Of a DNA stretch of 64,000 nt, positions 54,373 through 64,000 are shown piece by piece (position 1 is the first letter of the stretch; each line of letters begins with the position of its first letter). Source of the DNA: [Leptolyngbya] sp. PCC 7376 (GTDB lineage Bacteria > Cyanobacteriota > Cyanobacteriia > Cyanobacteriales > MRBY01); NCBI RefSeq assembly GCF_000316605.1, contig NC_019683.1, positions 790,036 through 854,035 on the forward strand, written 5' to 3'. Made by a program: the position numbers and the translations under genes. The notes under the pieces are model-generated. The model saw nothing but the letters and a program-made list of their open reading frames with translations, was not told where the DNA came from and searched no databases.

Positions 54373-56100
54373 TTATGACCGAGTTTGGGCGAAACTTGGC
54401 AAGACGGCAGCAATTCTATTGGTAGAGAGAGTCCGCAGACCTGACCATGCAATGCCTAAAAGTTTTTGAGGCTGGAATTCATCCTTCAATAAATCCCACA
54501 AACGCTGTACTTCTGCAGTATGTAAACGATCATCTTCGATCAAGGCAAGAATTAACATCCGGCGGATTTCTCCCCCTTCCTCAGACATTAAATATTGAAA
54601 GCCCATTTGCGCGGTTGGCAAAATATCAAAGCTTCTATCCGCACTGGCGATCGCCAACATATTTTCAAGACGTTGCCACTGAAATTTCCCATCTTTGAAG
54701 AGTATTTCAAGAAGCTTACGGCGTAGCTCAGGCGTTTCAGCAGTGAGCAGACGGCGCGAAACGTAAGGGTAGGAAATCTCAACAATTTTGAAATCCGGAT
54801 TCAGACTTAATGCCAAACCTTCTTGGGTAACCAGAGAACGAATAATCAACGCAAACTTAGCAGGCACCCGGAACGGATACTCATACATCAGCTCTGAAAA
54901 GTCATCGGTGATTGTCTTAAAGTTAAAGTCCCCAACGCTCTCACCAACGGCATTCCCCAAGACTTTCTCCAGAGCAGGGATAATCGGGCGGATATCCGTG
55001 TGAGGCGCTAAGAAACCGAGTTCAACAAAATCTCTCGCAAGGGCTTCATAGTCTTGATTAATGAGCTGAACGACAGAGCTGGCAATGGTTTCTTTTGTCT
55101 TGTTATCGAGCTGATCCATCATGCCAAAATCGATATAAGCCATCTTCCCGTCAAACGTCGCAAACAGATTGCCGGGGTGGGGATCAGCATGAAAAAATCC
55201 ATGTTCTAGTAGCTGTCGAAGTCCAGTTGTAACACCAATTTCAATAATTTCATCGGGGTTTAAACCAGCAGCGCGCATTCGATCTAACTCACTGAGTTTG
55301 TAACCATTAATCCATTCAAGGGTCAGCAAGCGAGAGCTGGTGTAATCCCAATAAATAGAGGGAACTTTAACGCGTGGATCATCAGCAAAGTTAGTGGCAA
55401 ACTTTTCAGCGTTACGACCTTCATTGATGTAGTCGATTTCCTCAAAAAGCTTAAGGCCAAATTCATCCACAATCAGCGTCAGATCATGACCAAGATTGAG
55501 AGGTAGATAAGGCGCAAGAAAAGTCGCACCAATCCGCATCAGATATAAATCGAGGGTCAAAATCGGTAGAAGTTTGGGACGCTGTACTTTAACGGCAACC
55601 TCTTCACCGCTATAAAGACGGGCACGATAAACCTGAGCTAGACTTGCGGCAGCGACAGGTTCTGGAGAAATTTCGCTGTAGACATCGCTAATGCTACAGC
55701 CTAAATCTTTTTCGATAATGGCAAAGGCGATCGCATTACTAAAAGAAGGAAGTTGGTCTTGGAGTTTGATCAACTCTTCAAGGAAATCTACTTTAATCAA
55801 ATCAGGGCGTGTAGAGAGTGCCTGTCCGACTTTAATGAATGTAGGGCCTAAGCGAGTCAGAATTTCTCGTAATTCGTTCGCACGGCGGTTGCGACTTTGT
55901 TCTGTTTCTCCGTTTCGTTTATCTAGCCATAGTCTCAGGGCAAATCCACCGAAAAGCCAAACTATAATGAAGGTTCGCCATAATGCTTTCCAAGGTCGCC
56001 AAAAATAGTAGTGGGCGATCGCCTGATGGTCATATCGCTTGAGGGTTGTAGATCCGAGTCGATAGTCGGGAGAAACAGAGGAATACTGGGTCACAGGCAT
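54373..56100 (-). CDS. ABC1/AarF (UbiB-type) atypical kinase
   Basis: 575 residues. The KxGQ motif signature of ABC1 kinases is FIKVGQALSTRPDL (about 89-102). An Ala-rich loop (PVAAASLAQVYRARL) replaces the P-loop, followed by VAVKVQRP with the Lys, HGFFHADPHPGNLF with the catalytic loop, and YIDFGMMDQL as the DFG motif. A membrane-associated helix lies near residues 36-56. In cyanobacteria and plastids ABC1K proteins regulate prenylquinone metabolism. The substrate is unknown. It has its own start at 56100. Confidence 0.93.
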   Translation of the reverse strand: MPVTQYSSVSPDYRLGSTTLKRYDHQAIAHYYFWRPWKALWRTFIIVWLFGGFALRLWLDKRNGETEQSRNRRANELREILTRLGPTFIKVGQALSTRPDLIKVDFLEELIKLQDQLPSFSNAIAFAIIEKDLGCSISDVYSEISPEPVAAASLAQVYRARLYSGEEVAVKVQRPKLLPILTLDLYLMRIGATFLAPYLPLNLGHDLTLIVDEFGLKLFEEIDYINEGRNAEKFATNFADDPRVKVPSIYWDYTSSRLLTLEWINGYKLSELDRMRAAGLNPDEIIEIGVTTGLRQLLEHGFFHADPHPGNLFATFDGKMAYIDFGMMDQLDNKTKETIASSVVQLINQDYEALARDFVELGFLAPHTDIRPIIPALEKVLGNAVGESVGDFNFKTITDDFSELMYEYPFRVPAKFALIIRSLVTQEGLALSLNPDFKIVEISYPYVSRRLLTAETPELRRKLLEILFKDGKFQWQRLENMLAIASADRSFDILPTAQMGFQYLMSEEGGEIRRMLILALIEDDRLHTAEVQRLWDLLKDEFQPQKLLGIAWSGLRTLSTNRIAAVLPSFAQTRS

Positions 56101-56226
56101 CTCACCGTAAACAAATATTGGCTTTTGTAAACTAAAGTCAAGCTATATTGTATCGGACTTTTCAGAATCACTAAGTTTCCCCACCGAAGTTTAAGATTCT
56201 CTGCTGATTTTGGATTTATCTCGATA

Positions 56227-57003
56227 TCAGCTCTGTAGGCTATTTTGCTGGGCTAACTGTTGTAGAAGGGTTAGGCGATCGCCTTCTGGTGAGCCAGCAG
56301 TAATGTTAGGAGACTTTGATTTATCGTTGTCTTGATTAATTGCCTTGAGAGCAGCTTGAGCAGCTTTTTTTTGAGCCAATTTTTTCGATTTTGCGGTGCC
56401 TCTGCCATATTCATGGTCTTTGACATAGACAGCCACAGTAAAAGTCTTCACATGATCAGCACCCGATTCCGCAAGAGTTTTATATTGTGGGAGCGCCCCA
56501 ATTTCTGCCAAAGCCCATTCCTGTAAAGCGCCTTTGACATTCTGAGCAGTGACTAATTCCGGCTGGGCAGCCAGCTTCACTGCAATAGGTAAAACCAATT
56601 CCTCAACAAAGGCGATCGCCAAATCGATACCTGCATCTAGGAAATAAGCTCCGACAATTGCCTCAAAAGCATCACTAAGAATTTCTGGATTTTGCCTGGC
56701 CCCAATATTTTCTGTCCCTTTACCTAGTCGCAATAGACTATCCAAACCCAGATCCATCGCAAAGGTCGCTAACTGATGACGATTATTTTCTAAACCTGCC
56801 CGCAGACGGCTCAGTTCCCCTTCCTGAAGTTCCGGAAACTGCTCATACAAAAGCTTTCCCATCACAAACTTTAGAACAGCATCCCCAAGAAATTCCAGCC
56901 GTTCATTGTCTTGTTTCACCTCAGGATGTTCGTTGCAATAAGAGCTATGGGTCAGGGCTTGGGTCAGCAGACCTTCATCCCGGAACCGCGGCAAGCTTGT
57001 CAT
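56227..57003 (-). CDS. rnc: Ribonuclease III
   Basis: 258 residues. Catalytic signature NERLEFLGDAV at residues 33-43, followed by LSRLRAGLENNRHQLA and the second acidic pair in ILSDAFEAIVGAYFLDAG. A dsRNA-binding domain spans about 175-225 (ALQEWALAEIGALPQYK, YGRGTAKSKKLAQKKAAQAAL). It cleaves double-stranded RNA in rRNA maturation and antisense decay. The C-terminal extension is Ser/Asn-rich. Divergent from ndhH; the region between has a HIP1 site. Confidence 0.95.
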   Translation of the reverse strand: MTSLPRFRDEGLLTQALTHSSYCNEHPEVKQDNERLEFLGDAVLKFVMGKLLYEQFPELQEGELSRLRAGLENNRHQLATFAMDLGLDSLLRLGKGTENIGARQNPEILSDAFEAIVGAYFLDAGIDLAIAFVEELVLPIAVKLAAQPELVTAQNVKGALQEWALAEIGALPQYKTLAESGADHVKTFTVAVYVKDHEYGRGTAKSKKLAQKKAAQAALKAINQDNDKSKSPNITAGSPEGDRLTLLQQLAQQNSLQS

Positions 57004-57185
57004 GGTTAACCTAAACTTTATAATGTTCAGAAGGAAATAAACCTAGCGTATCAGTTTCCCCATAGCAACCACTCTGACAACTTTTACCGTCAAGTCGCGT
57101 TACGGGGGCGATCGCCAAAAGATAGGGTTCTAAATCCATCACATCGCCAGAATATATAAAAGCCTAAGGGAAACACTGCGGATCA

Positions 57186-58370
57186 ATGTCAAAAATTGAA
57201 ACTAGAACCGAACCCATGGTGCTCAACATGGGGCCTCACCACCCCTCCATGCACGGCGTCTTACGCCTGATTGTCACCCTAGATGGAGAAGACGTGGTTG
57301 ATTGTGAACCCGTCATCGGTTATCTGCACCGGGGCATGGAAAAGATCGCCGAAAACCGTACAAACATCATGTATGTTCCCTACGTCAGTCGTTGGGATTA
57401 TGCAGCAGGAATGTTTAACGAAGCGATCACCGTTAATGCACCGGAAAAACTTGCTGACATCACCGTTCCCAAACGTGCTCAGTATATTCGTGTGGTGATG
57501 CTCGAACTGAACCGTATTGCAAACCATTTACTATGGCTTGGCCCGTTCCTCGCAGACGTTGGTGCCCAAACTCCATTTTTCTACATCTTCCGTGAGCGGG
57601 AGATGATTTATGACTTATGGGAAGCCGCTTCCGGCATGCGTTTGATCAATAACAACTATTTTCGTATTGGTGGTGTTGCAGTTGATCTTCCCTACGGTTG
57701 GAATGATAAATGTCTAGATTTCTGTGATTATTTTGATCCGAAAATCGATGAGTACGAAAAACTCATCACCAACAACCCTATTTTCCGCCGCCGCGTAGAA
57801 GGCGTGGGCACTGTTACCCGTGATGAAGCGATCAATTGGGGTTTATCAGGCCCGATGCTCCGAGGTTCCGGTGTGAAGTGGGATCTCCGCAAAGTCGATC
57901 ACTACGAATGTTATGACGACTTTGATTGGGATGTTCAGTGGGAAACAGCAGGTGACTGTTTTGCCCGTTACCTCGTCCGTATTCGTGAGATGCGCGAATC
58001 TGTCAAAATTATTCGCCAAGCTCTCAAGGGAATGCCTGGTGGAGCTTACGAAAACCTTGAAGCCAAGCGGATGCTCGAAGGCAAAAAATCTGAGTGGAAT
58101 GGCTTTGATTATCAGTACATCGCTAAGAAAGTGGCACCAACTTTCAAAATTCCTGAAGGCGAACATTACGTTCGGATGGAGAGCGGCAAAGGCGAAATCG
58201 GCATCTTCATTCAAGGAACAAATGATGTATTCCCTTGGCGCTGGAAGATTCGTTCTGCCGATTTTAACAACCTCCAAATCTTGCCTCACATCTTGAAGGG
58301 CGTGAAGGTTGCGGACATTATGGCGATTCTGGGTAGTATCGACGTGATTATGGGTTCTGTAGACCGATAA
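57186..58370 (+). CDS. ndhH: NAD(P)H-quinone oxidoreductase subunit H (NDH-1)
   Basis: 394 residues, the full 49-kDa subunit homologue of the Q-module. [40 protein letters not shown] is the diagnostic N-terminus, followed by [35 protein letters not shown] and the C-terminal [11 protein letters not shown]. It forms the quinone-binding chamber of NDH-1 with NdhK. ATG at 57186. Monocistronic with a terminator downstream. Confidence 0.97.
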   Translation: MSKIETRTEPMVLNMGPHHPSMHGVLRLIVTLDGEDVVDCEPVIGYLHRGMEKIAENRTNIMYVPYVSRWDYAAGMFNEAITVNAPEKLADITVPKRAQYIRVVMLELNRIANHLLWLGPFLADVGAQTPFFYIFREREMIYDLWEAASGMRLINNNYFRIGGVAVDLPYGWNDKCLDFCDYFDPKIDEYEKLITNNPIFRRRVEGVGTVTRDEAINWGLSGPMLRGSGVKWDLRKVDHYECYDDFDWDVQWETAGDCFARYLVRIREMRESVKIIRQALKGMPGGAYENLEAKRMLEGKKSEWNGFDYQYIAKKVAPTFKIPEGEHYVRMESGKGEIGIFIQGTNDVFPWRWKIRSADFNNLQILPHILKGVKVADIMAILGSIDVIMGSVDR

Positions 58371-58470
58371 TTTCAGCTTGTTTCTAGTTTCTCTTCTTTT
58401 GCTTTCTATAGAGCGAAGGGAGTGAGGCGATCACCAACAATCTAAATTCAACTAAAAAATCCAACAGGGT

Positions 58471-58504
58471 GGGAGAGTTCAATTGTTTAGCTCTCCTTTT
58501 TTGT
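58471..58504 (+). terminator. Intrinsic terminator after ndhH
   Basis: GGGAGAG pairs with CTCTCC(T) around TTCAATTGTTTAG, followed by TTTTTT. The wider region 58371-58706 has no ORF; it also contains TACGTACGTA, a palindrome at 58578, of unknown use. Confidence 0.75.
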
Positions 58505-58706
58505 TGAAATACCATCCCATTGCTACATCGCAATCACTGAGCTATTTAGGGGGATGAAGTTACGACAAGTCTTTCTATACGTACGTACACATTTGTGCAT
58601 TTGTGTTATTTGCGATACTAATGCGTAACAAGATTCCCTATAGTAGTGGTAGTGCGTCTATGAATCGGGAATATTAATGATTAGGGTTCCACCTATTTTT
58701 TGAGCT

Positions 58707-59465
58707 ATGAGTAATTCGCAAATCAGCTCGGTTCGGCGGCAGCGCGAGAAAAAAAAGCGCCAGCTTCAGCAACGCCAAACTCAGTTGAAGCATCATTGGG
58801 CACTACACCAAGCAAAGCAACAAGCGACTCAGATGGGTCTCAAAGGTGCGCAACAGCGCCTGAGTAAATCCAAAAAACTGAGTGAGCTGGATGCGAGTAT
58901 TCTCGATGTGATGCTGGAGATTTGGTCACGCCGTGGCACATTTGCACCAGCGAATTTAGCGAATATTTTTTTACAGCAAACCGAGACTGTCACATACGCT
59001 GACTACAAAAAAGCTCTCATGCGCTATCTGTGGACGGCGATCGCCGAGGAGCCAGGCTTAGACTCCCTCAAGCAGCGAATGGAAGAAACCCTCAATCAAC
59101 TATGGGTTGAACAAGATAAAAAGAAAGTTGATCTCCGTCTCAAACTGAGAACTTGTAATCGTTTGATTAGCCTGCTGACAACCCAAGGCTATCCCTATCC
59201 TTCTCCAATGTTTACGATGCTGGCGGTACAGGAACAATACGACGTTTTTGGTCTAATGCTTTTGCGGTTAATGCTACTGAGTCGCCCAAGCTATCAATGT
59301 TTTGCCGATGCGATCGCCGCGTTGAAAAACTATTACGCCAAACTCAAAAACCCAAAATCCCAGTGGATTGTGCATTTCCTTGATGCTTTCCAGCTCAACA
59401 TCAGTGAATATTTAGACCGTAGCTTTGACCAGAAAAATAAATTCAAACCCCAAAATCTTGAATAA
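58707..59465 (+). CDS. Unknown basic protein with N-terminal coiled coil
   Basis: 252 residues, not recognised. Residues 1-55 are extremely rich in Arg/Lys/Gln (RRQREKKKRQLQQRQTQLK), predicted as a charged helix. The rest is alpha-helical with several hydrophobic clusters (ILDVMLEIWSRRGTFAPANLANIFL, FGLMLLRLMLLSRPSYQCFADAIAALKNYY) but no clear membrane helix or catalytic motif. It follows ndhH by 336 bp and precedes the esterase gene by about 60 bp. Composition matches neighbours, so there is no sign of recent transfer. Confidence 0.55.
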   Translation: MSNSQISSVRRQREKKKRQLQQRQTQLKHHWALHQAKQQATQMGLKGAQQRLSKSKKLSELDASILDVMLEIWSRRGTFAPANLANIFLQQTETVTYADYKKALMRYLWTAIAEEPGLDSLKQRMEETLNQLWVEQDKKKVDLRLKLRTCNRLISLLTTQGYPYPSPMFTMLAVQEQYDVFGLMLLRLMLLSRPSYQCFADAIAALKNYYAKLKNPKSQWIVHFLDAFQLNISEYLDRSFDQKNKFKPQNLE

Positions 59466-59524
59466 ACCTTTGGCAAAACCGCTACGCTAAACAGCAAGCA
59501 TTTTTGTCAATTGGGGGTTCTGAG

Positions 59525-60151
59525 ATGAAAAGCACCTATCTCGATTCTTTGTCCTATCAGGCGGTTAAAACCTCATCAGTAGAATATCTGGTGTTAATGT
59601 TGCACGGCTGGGGCGCAAACTATAACGATTTACAGCCTTTAGCGGAAGTTTTAGATCTACCGAATTGCCGTTTTCTCTTTCCCAATGCCCCCTTTGAACA
59701 TTTTCAAATGCCAACAGGGCGAGCATGGTATGCCTTAGAGCGACAGGATTTTCAGGGTATTGAAGAAAGTCGTGATCGCCTTAGCAAATGGCTAGACTCC
59801 CTCCCAGCTCTCACCGGTATTCCGCCAGAACGCACCGCAATGGTGGGATTTTCCCAAGGTGGGGCCATGACCTTAGATGTCGGTTTAATGTTCAATTTCG
59901 CTGCCGTTTGTAGTTGCAGTGGTTATTTGCATTACAACCCCTTAGAACGTAGCGGTAATTTTCCGCCAACTCTTCTCATTCACGGTACCCAAGATACAGT
60001 TGTGCCCTTGACCGCCGCGAAAAAAGCAAAAAAAGAACTCACTCAGATCGGTGTAGAAACTGAGTACTTTGAATTTATGGGTGGTCACGAAATTCCCACA
60101 GCTGCAATGGTTTCAATGCGCAACTTCTTACAACACACGCTCATGATCTAG
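59525..60151 (+). CDS. Alpha/beta-hydrolase (phospholipase/carboxylesterase family)
   Basis: 208 residues from ATG 59525 (a frame from 59504 adds seven residues). LMLHGWGANYNDLQPLAEVL is the oxyanion strand, GFSQGGAMTLDVGLM the nucleophile elbow (Ser), HGTQDTVVPLTAAKKAKKEL brings the Asp, and GGHEIP the His. This is the standard arrangement of the family that includes acyl-protein thioesterases. Substrate unknown; soluble, cytoplasmic. Neighbour relationship with the upstream unknown gene is unclear. Confidence 0.9.
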   Translation: MKSTYLDSLSYQAVKTSSVEYLVLMLHGWGANYNDLQPLAEVLDLPNCRFLFPNAPFEHFQMPTGRAWYALERQDFQGIEESRDRLSKWLDSLPALTGIPPERTAMVGFSQGGAMTLDVGLMFNFAAVCSCSGYLHYNPLERSGNFPPTLLIHGTQDTVVPLTAAKKAKKELTQIGVETEYFEFMGGHEIPTAAMVSMRNFLQHTLMI

Positions 60152-60371
60152 TGGCAAGCAGGCTAGCGTTTGATACCGCTTATTTCTCTAACTTTCAGAA
60201 TAGAAATATATGCCTATGGCAATAGATGACCATCTGCCCAATGAGTAAACCTGATGTTTTTCGAAGAGATCCTCTAAGGCGATCGCCCTTGTCTGATAGA
60301 CTTTGGGAGATTACAACAAAACTTAACACCTGATATAAATCAGAACGTTAGCAATCTGGAGGATTTAACGC

Positions 60372-61412
60372 GTGGATAGCACCCTCGGTTTAGAAATCAT
60401 TGAAGTCGTTGAACAGGCGGCGATCGCATCATCCAAGTGGATGGGTTTAGGCGAAAAGGATACTGCGGATGAAGTAGCAGTAGAAGCAATGCGTGAGCGC
60501 ATGAACAAAATCCACATGCGTGGTCGCATCGTAATTGGTGAAGGTGAGCGTGACGAAGCGCCTATGCTTTACATCGGTGAAGAAGTTGGTATTTGTACTC
60601 AAGAGAATGCATCTGAAGTTTGCACCCTCGAAGAACTCATCGAAATCGACATCGCTGTTGACCCTTGCGAAGGTACTAACCTCGTTGCAAACGGTCAACC
60701 CGGTTCCATGGCTGTTCTCGCTATTTCCGAGAAAGGTGGACTTTTCCACGCGCCTGACTTCTACATGCAGAAGCTTGCAGCTCCCCCAGCGGCAAAGGGC
60801 AAAGTAGATATCCGTAAATCTGCGACCGAAAACATCAAAATTCTTTGTGAGTGCCTCAACCGTACTCCTCAAGAACTCGTTATCGTTGTGATGGATCGTC
60901 CTCGCCACGCTGACTTGATCAAAGAAATTCGTGCAACTGGCGCACGCGTTCGTCTCATCAGCGATGGTGACGTTTCTGCGGCTATCTGTTGTGCATTTGA
61001 AGGAACTAACATCCACGCTCTTATGGGTGTTGGTGCAGCTCCTGAAGGTGTTATCTCCGCAGCGGCAATGCGTTGTCTCGGTGGTCACTTCCAAGGTCGC
61101 CTCATCTACGATCCTGCTGAAGTTAACACTCCCGAAAGTGAGAAATGGACTAAAGAAGGTAACGCTGCTCGTCTTAAGGAAATGGGCGTTGCAGATCCTG
61201 ACAAGGTCTACGAAGCTGATGAGCTTGCTTCTGGTGAGGAAGTTCTCTTCGCTGGTTGTGGTATCACTCCCGGTACTTTGATGAACGGTGTACGTTTGTT
61301 CCATGGTGGTGCACGTACCCAATCCCTCATTATCTCCAGCCAATCCATGACTGCTCGCTTTGTCGACACAGTTCACATGTGGGAAGAGCCTCAGAAAATC
61401 GAACTTCACTAA
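60372..61412 (+). CDS. glpX: Class II fructose-1,6-/sedoheptulose-1,7-bisphosphatase
   Basis: 346 residues from a GTG at 60372 preceded by GGAGGA (8 bp). The GlpX family pattern is complete: [66 protein letters not shown] (metal-binding Asp-Pro-x-Glu-Gly-Thr), [23 protein letters not shown], and a C-terminal [18 protein letters not shown]. It is the Calvin-cycle FBPase/SBPase of cyanobacteria, AMP- and redox-regulated. Its own unit, ending at a HIP1-built terminator. Confidence 0.96.
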   Translation: MDSTLGLEIIEVVEQAAIASSKWMGLGEKDTADEVAVEAMRERMNKIHMRGRIVIGEGERDEAPMLYIGEEVGICTQENASEVCTLEELIEIDIAVDPCEGTNLVANGQPGSMAVLAISEKGGLFHAPDFYMQKLAAPPAAKGKVDIRKSATENIKILCECLNRTPQELVIVVMDRPRHADLIKEIRATGARVRLISDGDVSAAICCAFEGTNIHALMGVGAAPEGVISAAAMRCLGGHFQGRLIYDPAEVNTPESEKWTKEGNAARLKEMGVADPDKVYEADELASGEEVLFAGCGITPGTLMNGVRLFHGGARTQSLIISSQSMTARFVDTVHMWEEPQKIELH

Positions 61413-61475
61413 ATCATCGTGAGTTAGAAAATAAGCTAGCGGAATTATTTTAAAGTCAATTTCACTAGATATCAG

Positions 61476-61505
61476 AAAGGCGATCGCCAATGGCGATCGC
61501 CTTTT
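61476..61505 (+). terminator. Intrinsic terminator after FBPase built from two HIP1 octamers
   Basis: AAAGGCGATCGCCA (61476-61489) and TGGCGATCGCCTTT (61491-61504) form a perfect 14-bp stem with a one-base loop as written, realistically a shorter stem with a small loop, followed by T residues. Both arms contain the HIP1 octamer GCGATCGC. Confidence 0.8.
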
Positions 61506-61671
61506 TCTATTGTCATAAAGTTAAATAAATTTTCTTTACAAAACCTTTTGTTGCGAATTGTCCGAGCACTACATTGCATAGGAACATAAAAAACTTTTTT
61601 AATAAAACTCTCTTGGCTTCCCACAGCAGTTGAAGCACCACAGAGACTCAACTTTTTTTAGAGAACTCCCC

Positions 61672-62949
61672 ATGAATATTGTTGTTGTTGGTCTAAGTCA
61701 CAAGACAGCCCCCGTTGAAATCAGAGAAAAGCTCAGTATTCAAGAAGCCAAAATAGACGAGGCGATCGCCCATCTGAAGTCCTATCCCCACGTCGAAGAA
61801 ATCTCAGTTATTAGCACCTGTAACCGTCTAGAGATTTACGCGGTTGTACAGGAAACTGAGCAGGGCATCCGGGAAGTGTGCCAATTTTTAGCCGAGCAAG
61901 GGCAACTTCGTCTCAATCACCTCCGTCCCTATCTATTCACCCTCTTACACCAAGACGCGATTCGTCACTTGATGCGTGTGGCTGCGGGTCTAGAAAGTCT
62001 TGTACTTGGCGAAGGTCAAATTTTGGCGCAGGTCAAAAAAGCCCATAAACTTGGCCAAAAGCACAAAGGTCTAGGGCGGCTCCTCGACAAGATGTTTAAA
62101 CAGTCCATCACTGCTGGAAAGCGAGTACGCAGCGAAACCAATATCGGTACAGGTGCCGTTTCAATCAGTTCTGCAGCAGTTGAGTTGGCGCAAATGAAAG
62201 TGCCAGATCTATCCACTCAAAAGATTGCCATTGTTGGTGCAGGTAAAATGTCTCGTCTTTTGGTACAGCACCTCCTGTCTAAAGGTGCTGAGGATATCAC
62301 CATCGTGAACCGTTCCGAGCGCGGCGCGAAAGAATTAGCGAAGAAATTCCCCAACGCGAGTCTTCAGTTAGAGCTACTCCCCGAAATGCTCAATATCACT
62401 GAAAAATCTGACATTGTCTTTACTAGTACAGGTGCAACTCAGCCCATTATCGATAAAGCAAAGCTGGAAACTCTTGACCTCGAAAAATTAATGCTCATCG
62501 ATATTTCTGTACCGCTTAATGTGGCAGCAGACGTTGAAGAGTTAGAAACAGTACAACTCTTTAATGTAGATGCGCTCAAAGAAGTAGTTGCGCAAAACCA
62601 AGCCTCCCGCCGCAAAATGGCAGAAGAAGCAGAAACTCTCCTTGAAGAAGAAGTCTCGAAATACATGAGCTGGTGGCAATCTCTCGAAACAGTACCAACC
62701 ATTAGTTCTTTGCGCAGTAAGGTTGAGAGCATTCGAGAGCAGGAACTCGAAAAAGCATTGTCTCGCTTAGGGTCTGAGTTTGAAGAGAAGCACCAAGAAG
62801 TTATTGAAACTTTGACTCGCGGTATCGTCAACAAAATTCTCCACGAGCCGATGGTTCAACTCCGTGCCCAGAAGGATATTGAGGCGCGTCGGGTTTGTAT
62901 GAATTCGCTCCAAATGCTCTTTAATCTCGAAACAGAAGAGGCTGTTTAG
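61672..62949 (+). CDS. hemA: Glutamyl-tRNA reductase
   Basis: 425 residues from ATG 61672 ([21 protein letters not shown]); a frame from 61630 adds 14 non-family residues. It makes glutamate-1-semialdehyde, the first committed precursor of heme and chlorophyll. Catalytic Cys50 lies in [11 protein letters not shown]; the NADPH-binding motif is [14 protein letters not shown]. The C-terminal dimerisation helices follow ([20 protein letters not shown]). Its tRNA-Glu substrate is encoded at 4.6 kb. A classical heme-feedback degron could not be seen. Confidence 0.97.
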   Translation: MNIVVVGLSHKTAPVEIREKLSIQEAKIDEAIAHLKSYPHVEEISVISTCNRLEIYAVVQETEQGIREVCQFLAEQGQLRLNHLRPYLFTLLHQDAIRHLMRVAAGLESLVLGEGQILAQVKKAHKLGQKHKGLGRLLDKMFKQSITAGKRVRSETNIGTGAVSISSAAVELAQMKVPDLSTQKIAIVGAGKMSRLLVQHLLSKGAEDITIVNRSERGAKELAKKFPNASLQLELLPEMLNITEKSDIVFTSTGATQPIIDKAKLETLDLEKLMLIDISVPLNVAADVEELETVQLFNVDALKEVVAQNQASRRKMAEEAETLLEEEVSKYMSWWQSLETVPTISSLRSKVESIREQELEKALSRLGSEFEEKHQEVIETLTRGIVNKILHEPMVQLRAQKDIEARRVCMNSLQMLFNLETEEAV

Positions 62950-63070
62950 ACCCATTTAAGGGCACAGTCACGCCGAATTTTCAGGATTGAAAGGTTTATT
63001 AGGCTAGGGGTTTTCGGTAGCATATTCTACGGAAGCTCCAGCTTTTTTATTGTGAATCGGAGAGTGGTTA

Positions 63071-63643
63071 ATGTTAGTAGCTCGTTTGAGACAAATCGGA
63101 AAACAGGCGATCGCCGCAGTATTAGTGCTGTGTTGTAGCTTAGGCCTAATCGCTTGTGGTGATGGCATAGGGAGTTTACAGAGCTATAGCAGTGAAACCT
63201 ATGGCTATGAGTTTTTGTATCCCAATGGTTGGATTCCAGTCAATGTCGAAAATGCAAAGACGGGCGTTGACGTTGTATTTCGAGATTTAATCGAATATTC
63301 CGAAAATCTCAGCGTCATTATTAGTGATGTACCTGTCGAAAAAAATCTCACAGATCTGGGCAGTCCTACCGATGTTGGTTATCGCTTTATGCAAGAAGCG
63401 AGTCAGAATAGCGATCGCCAACCTGAACTTATCCGTGCGGAAGAACGTTCCGATGATGCGGGACAAACCTATTACATCCTCGAATATCAAGTTGCCCTAC
63501 CCAATGGTCAAATCCGCCATGACCTTGCCACCGTTGCCGTAAAATTTGGCAAACTCTATAGCTTTAATCTTTCGACCTTACAAGAACGTTGGGATGACGT
63601 AGATGGGCTGTTTAATACAATCATCAAATCCTTCAAACTCTAA
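63071..63643 (+). CDS. PsbP-family (CyanoP-like) photosystem II lipoprotein
   Basis: 190 residues. Signal peptide with lipobox C29 (LGLIAC), then the PsbP fold: SYSSETYGYEFLYPNGWIPVNVENAKTGVDVVFRDLIEYSENLSVIISD and a final ERWDDVDGLFNTIIKSFKL. CyanoP is a thylakoid lumenal PSII assembly factor anchored by a lipid. The start MLVARLRQIGK at 63071 gives a normal signal peptide. Overlapping frames are shadows. It is separated by 120 bp from hemA and precedes maf. Confidence 0.9.
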   Translation: MLVARLRQIGKQAIAAVLVLCCSLGLIACGDGIGSLQSYSSETYGYEFLYPNGWIPVNVENAKTGVDVVFRDLIEYSENLSVIISDVPVEKNLTDLGSPTDVGYRFMQEASQNSDRQPELIRAEERSDDAGQTYYILEYQVALPNGQIRHDLATVAVKFGKLYSFNLSTLQERWDDVDGLFNTIIKSFKL

Positions 63644-63772
63644 TATCCATTGAATCTGACATTATCTATAACCAACAGCGACAAACCATTAGGTAAACAG
63701 CTTTCGCAAACTACTCCCACTTTTTCTTTCTCAACCTCTCCCTCTGCTAACGAAAACATTTAGAAAAGAGCA

Positions 63773-64000
63773 ATGGAATTAGTCCTCGCCTCAGCCTCTC
63801 CGGCCCGCCGTCGCCTATTGCAGGGAATCGGTATTAATCCAATTGTGCATGTCAGTAACTTCGATGAAGACCAAATTAAAGAGTCTGACCCCGCCCGACT
63901 TGTAGAAGCCTTAGCCCTAGCAAAAGCGGAAACCGTGGCCAAACAACGGCAAAATGCCCTGATTTTGGGCTGTGACTCTGTATTACTGGTGCAAGGCGAG
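63773..64000 (+). CDS. maf: Maf-family nucleotide pyrophosphatase (3' cut by window edge)
   Basis: 76 codons remain, from ATG 63773: [21 protein letters not shown] is the diagnostic Maf N-terminus (SASPxRR), and [14 protein letters not shown] carries the conserved GCDSV/LG Asp. Maf proteins hydrolyse noncanonical or canonical nucleoside triphosphates and are linked to septum control. The remainder runs off the window; position of the stop is unknown. Confidence 0.9.
   Translation, partial: MELVLASASPARRRLLQGIGINPIVHVSNFDEDQIKESDPARLVEALALAKAETVAKQRQNALILGCDSVLLVQGE

Noticed and set aside
60447-61490. Long minus-strand ORF opposite the FBPase gene
   Set aside because: It is the antisense shadow of a GC-skewed, highly expressed gene; its product is low in hydrophobic order and matches no family.

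Overview
The window is cyanobacterial chromosome. The octamer GCGATCGC (the HIP1 palindrome) recurs throughout, inside genes and between them. The gene set is that of an oxygenic phototroph: photosystem II PsbM, a CyanoP/PsbP lipoprotein, NDH-1 subunits NdhB and NdhH, heme oxygenase, the ferredoxin-thioredoxin reductase variable chain, a CruA-type lycopene cyclase, a class II FBPase/SBPase and glutamyl-tRNA reductase. Gene content and style suggest a unicellular or Leptolyngbya-like relative of Synechococcus sp. PCC 7002, but this is inference because no search was run.

Layout. 1-5.8 kb: the end of a response-regulator domain, a J-domain/TPR protein, a small conserved protein, MoaD, a flavoprotein-SelD fusion overlapping a GNAT acetyltransferase, tRNA-Glu and mutY. 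5.8-11.7 kb: an ATP-grasp-like protein, two tandem paralogous B12-binding radical SAM enzymes, and dprA. 11.7-22.2 kb: an iron-binding lipoprotein, a second member of the small-protein family, heme oxygenase, an SLH lipoprotein, a flotillin, ftrV, cruA, a 2Fe-2S ferredoxin, psbM (33 codons) and a tandem universal stress protein. 22.3-30.5 kb is the most accessory part: an EcfT transporter gene, a DUF559 endonuclease gene enclosed by a 41-bp inverted repeat, a giant LRR-Roc-COR (Roco) protein with a near-identical repeat array, and a compact three-gene minus-strand unit (molybdopterin-fold lipoprotein, diguanylate cyclase, phytochelatin-synthase-like enzyme).

30.9-39.4 kb: pheA, a small PepSY-like membrane protein, an M20 amidohydrolase, small secreted or membrane proteins, a peptidoglycan-binding-domain protein, a PmbA/TldE protein, a DUF3153 lipoprotein, MlaF and MlaD lipid-transport components, and tRNA-Leu. 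39.4-41.9 kb: two secreted proteins with the same PTPA-type C-terminal sorting signal in an AT-rich setting. 41.9-47.5 kb: coaX, an HtrA protease, a YqeK-like HD phosphohydrolase, a propeller-transglutaminase protein, an AT-rich orphan membrane protein and a membrane-anchored thioredoxin-like ferredoxin. 47.6-64 kb is core genome: ndhB, topA with a lysine-rich tail, a GT39-type glycosyltransferase, a small membrane protein, an ABC1/AarF kinase, rnc, ndhH, an unknown basic protein, an esterase, glpX-type FBPase, hemA, a PsbP lipoprotein and the start of maf.

Most genes are single units or short operons, and several are closed by clear intrinsic terminators. The strongest leads are the inverted-repeat-bounded DUF559 element, the Roco protein beside it, the PCS-like/GGDEF/molybdopterin-fold operon, the two PTPA-signal proteins and the pair of small paralogous proteins at 0.9 and 13.0 kb.
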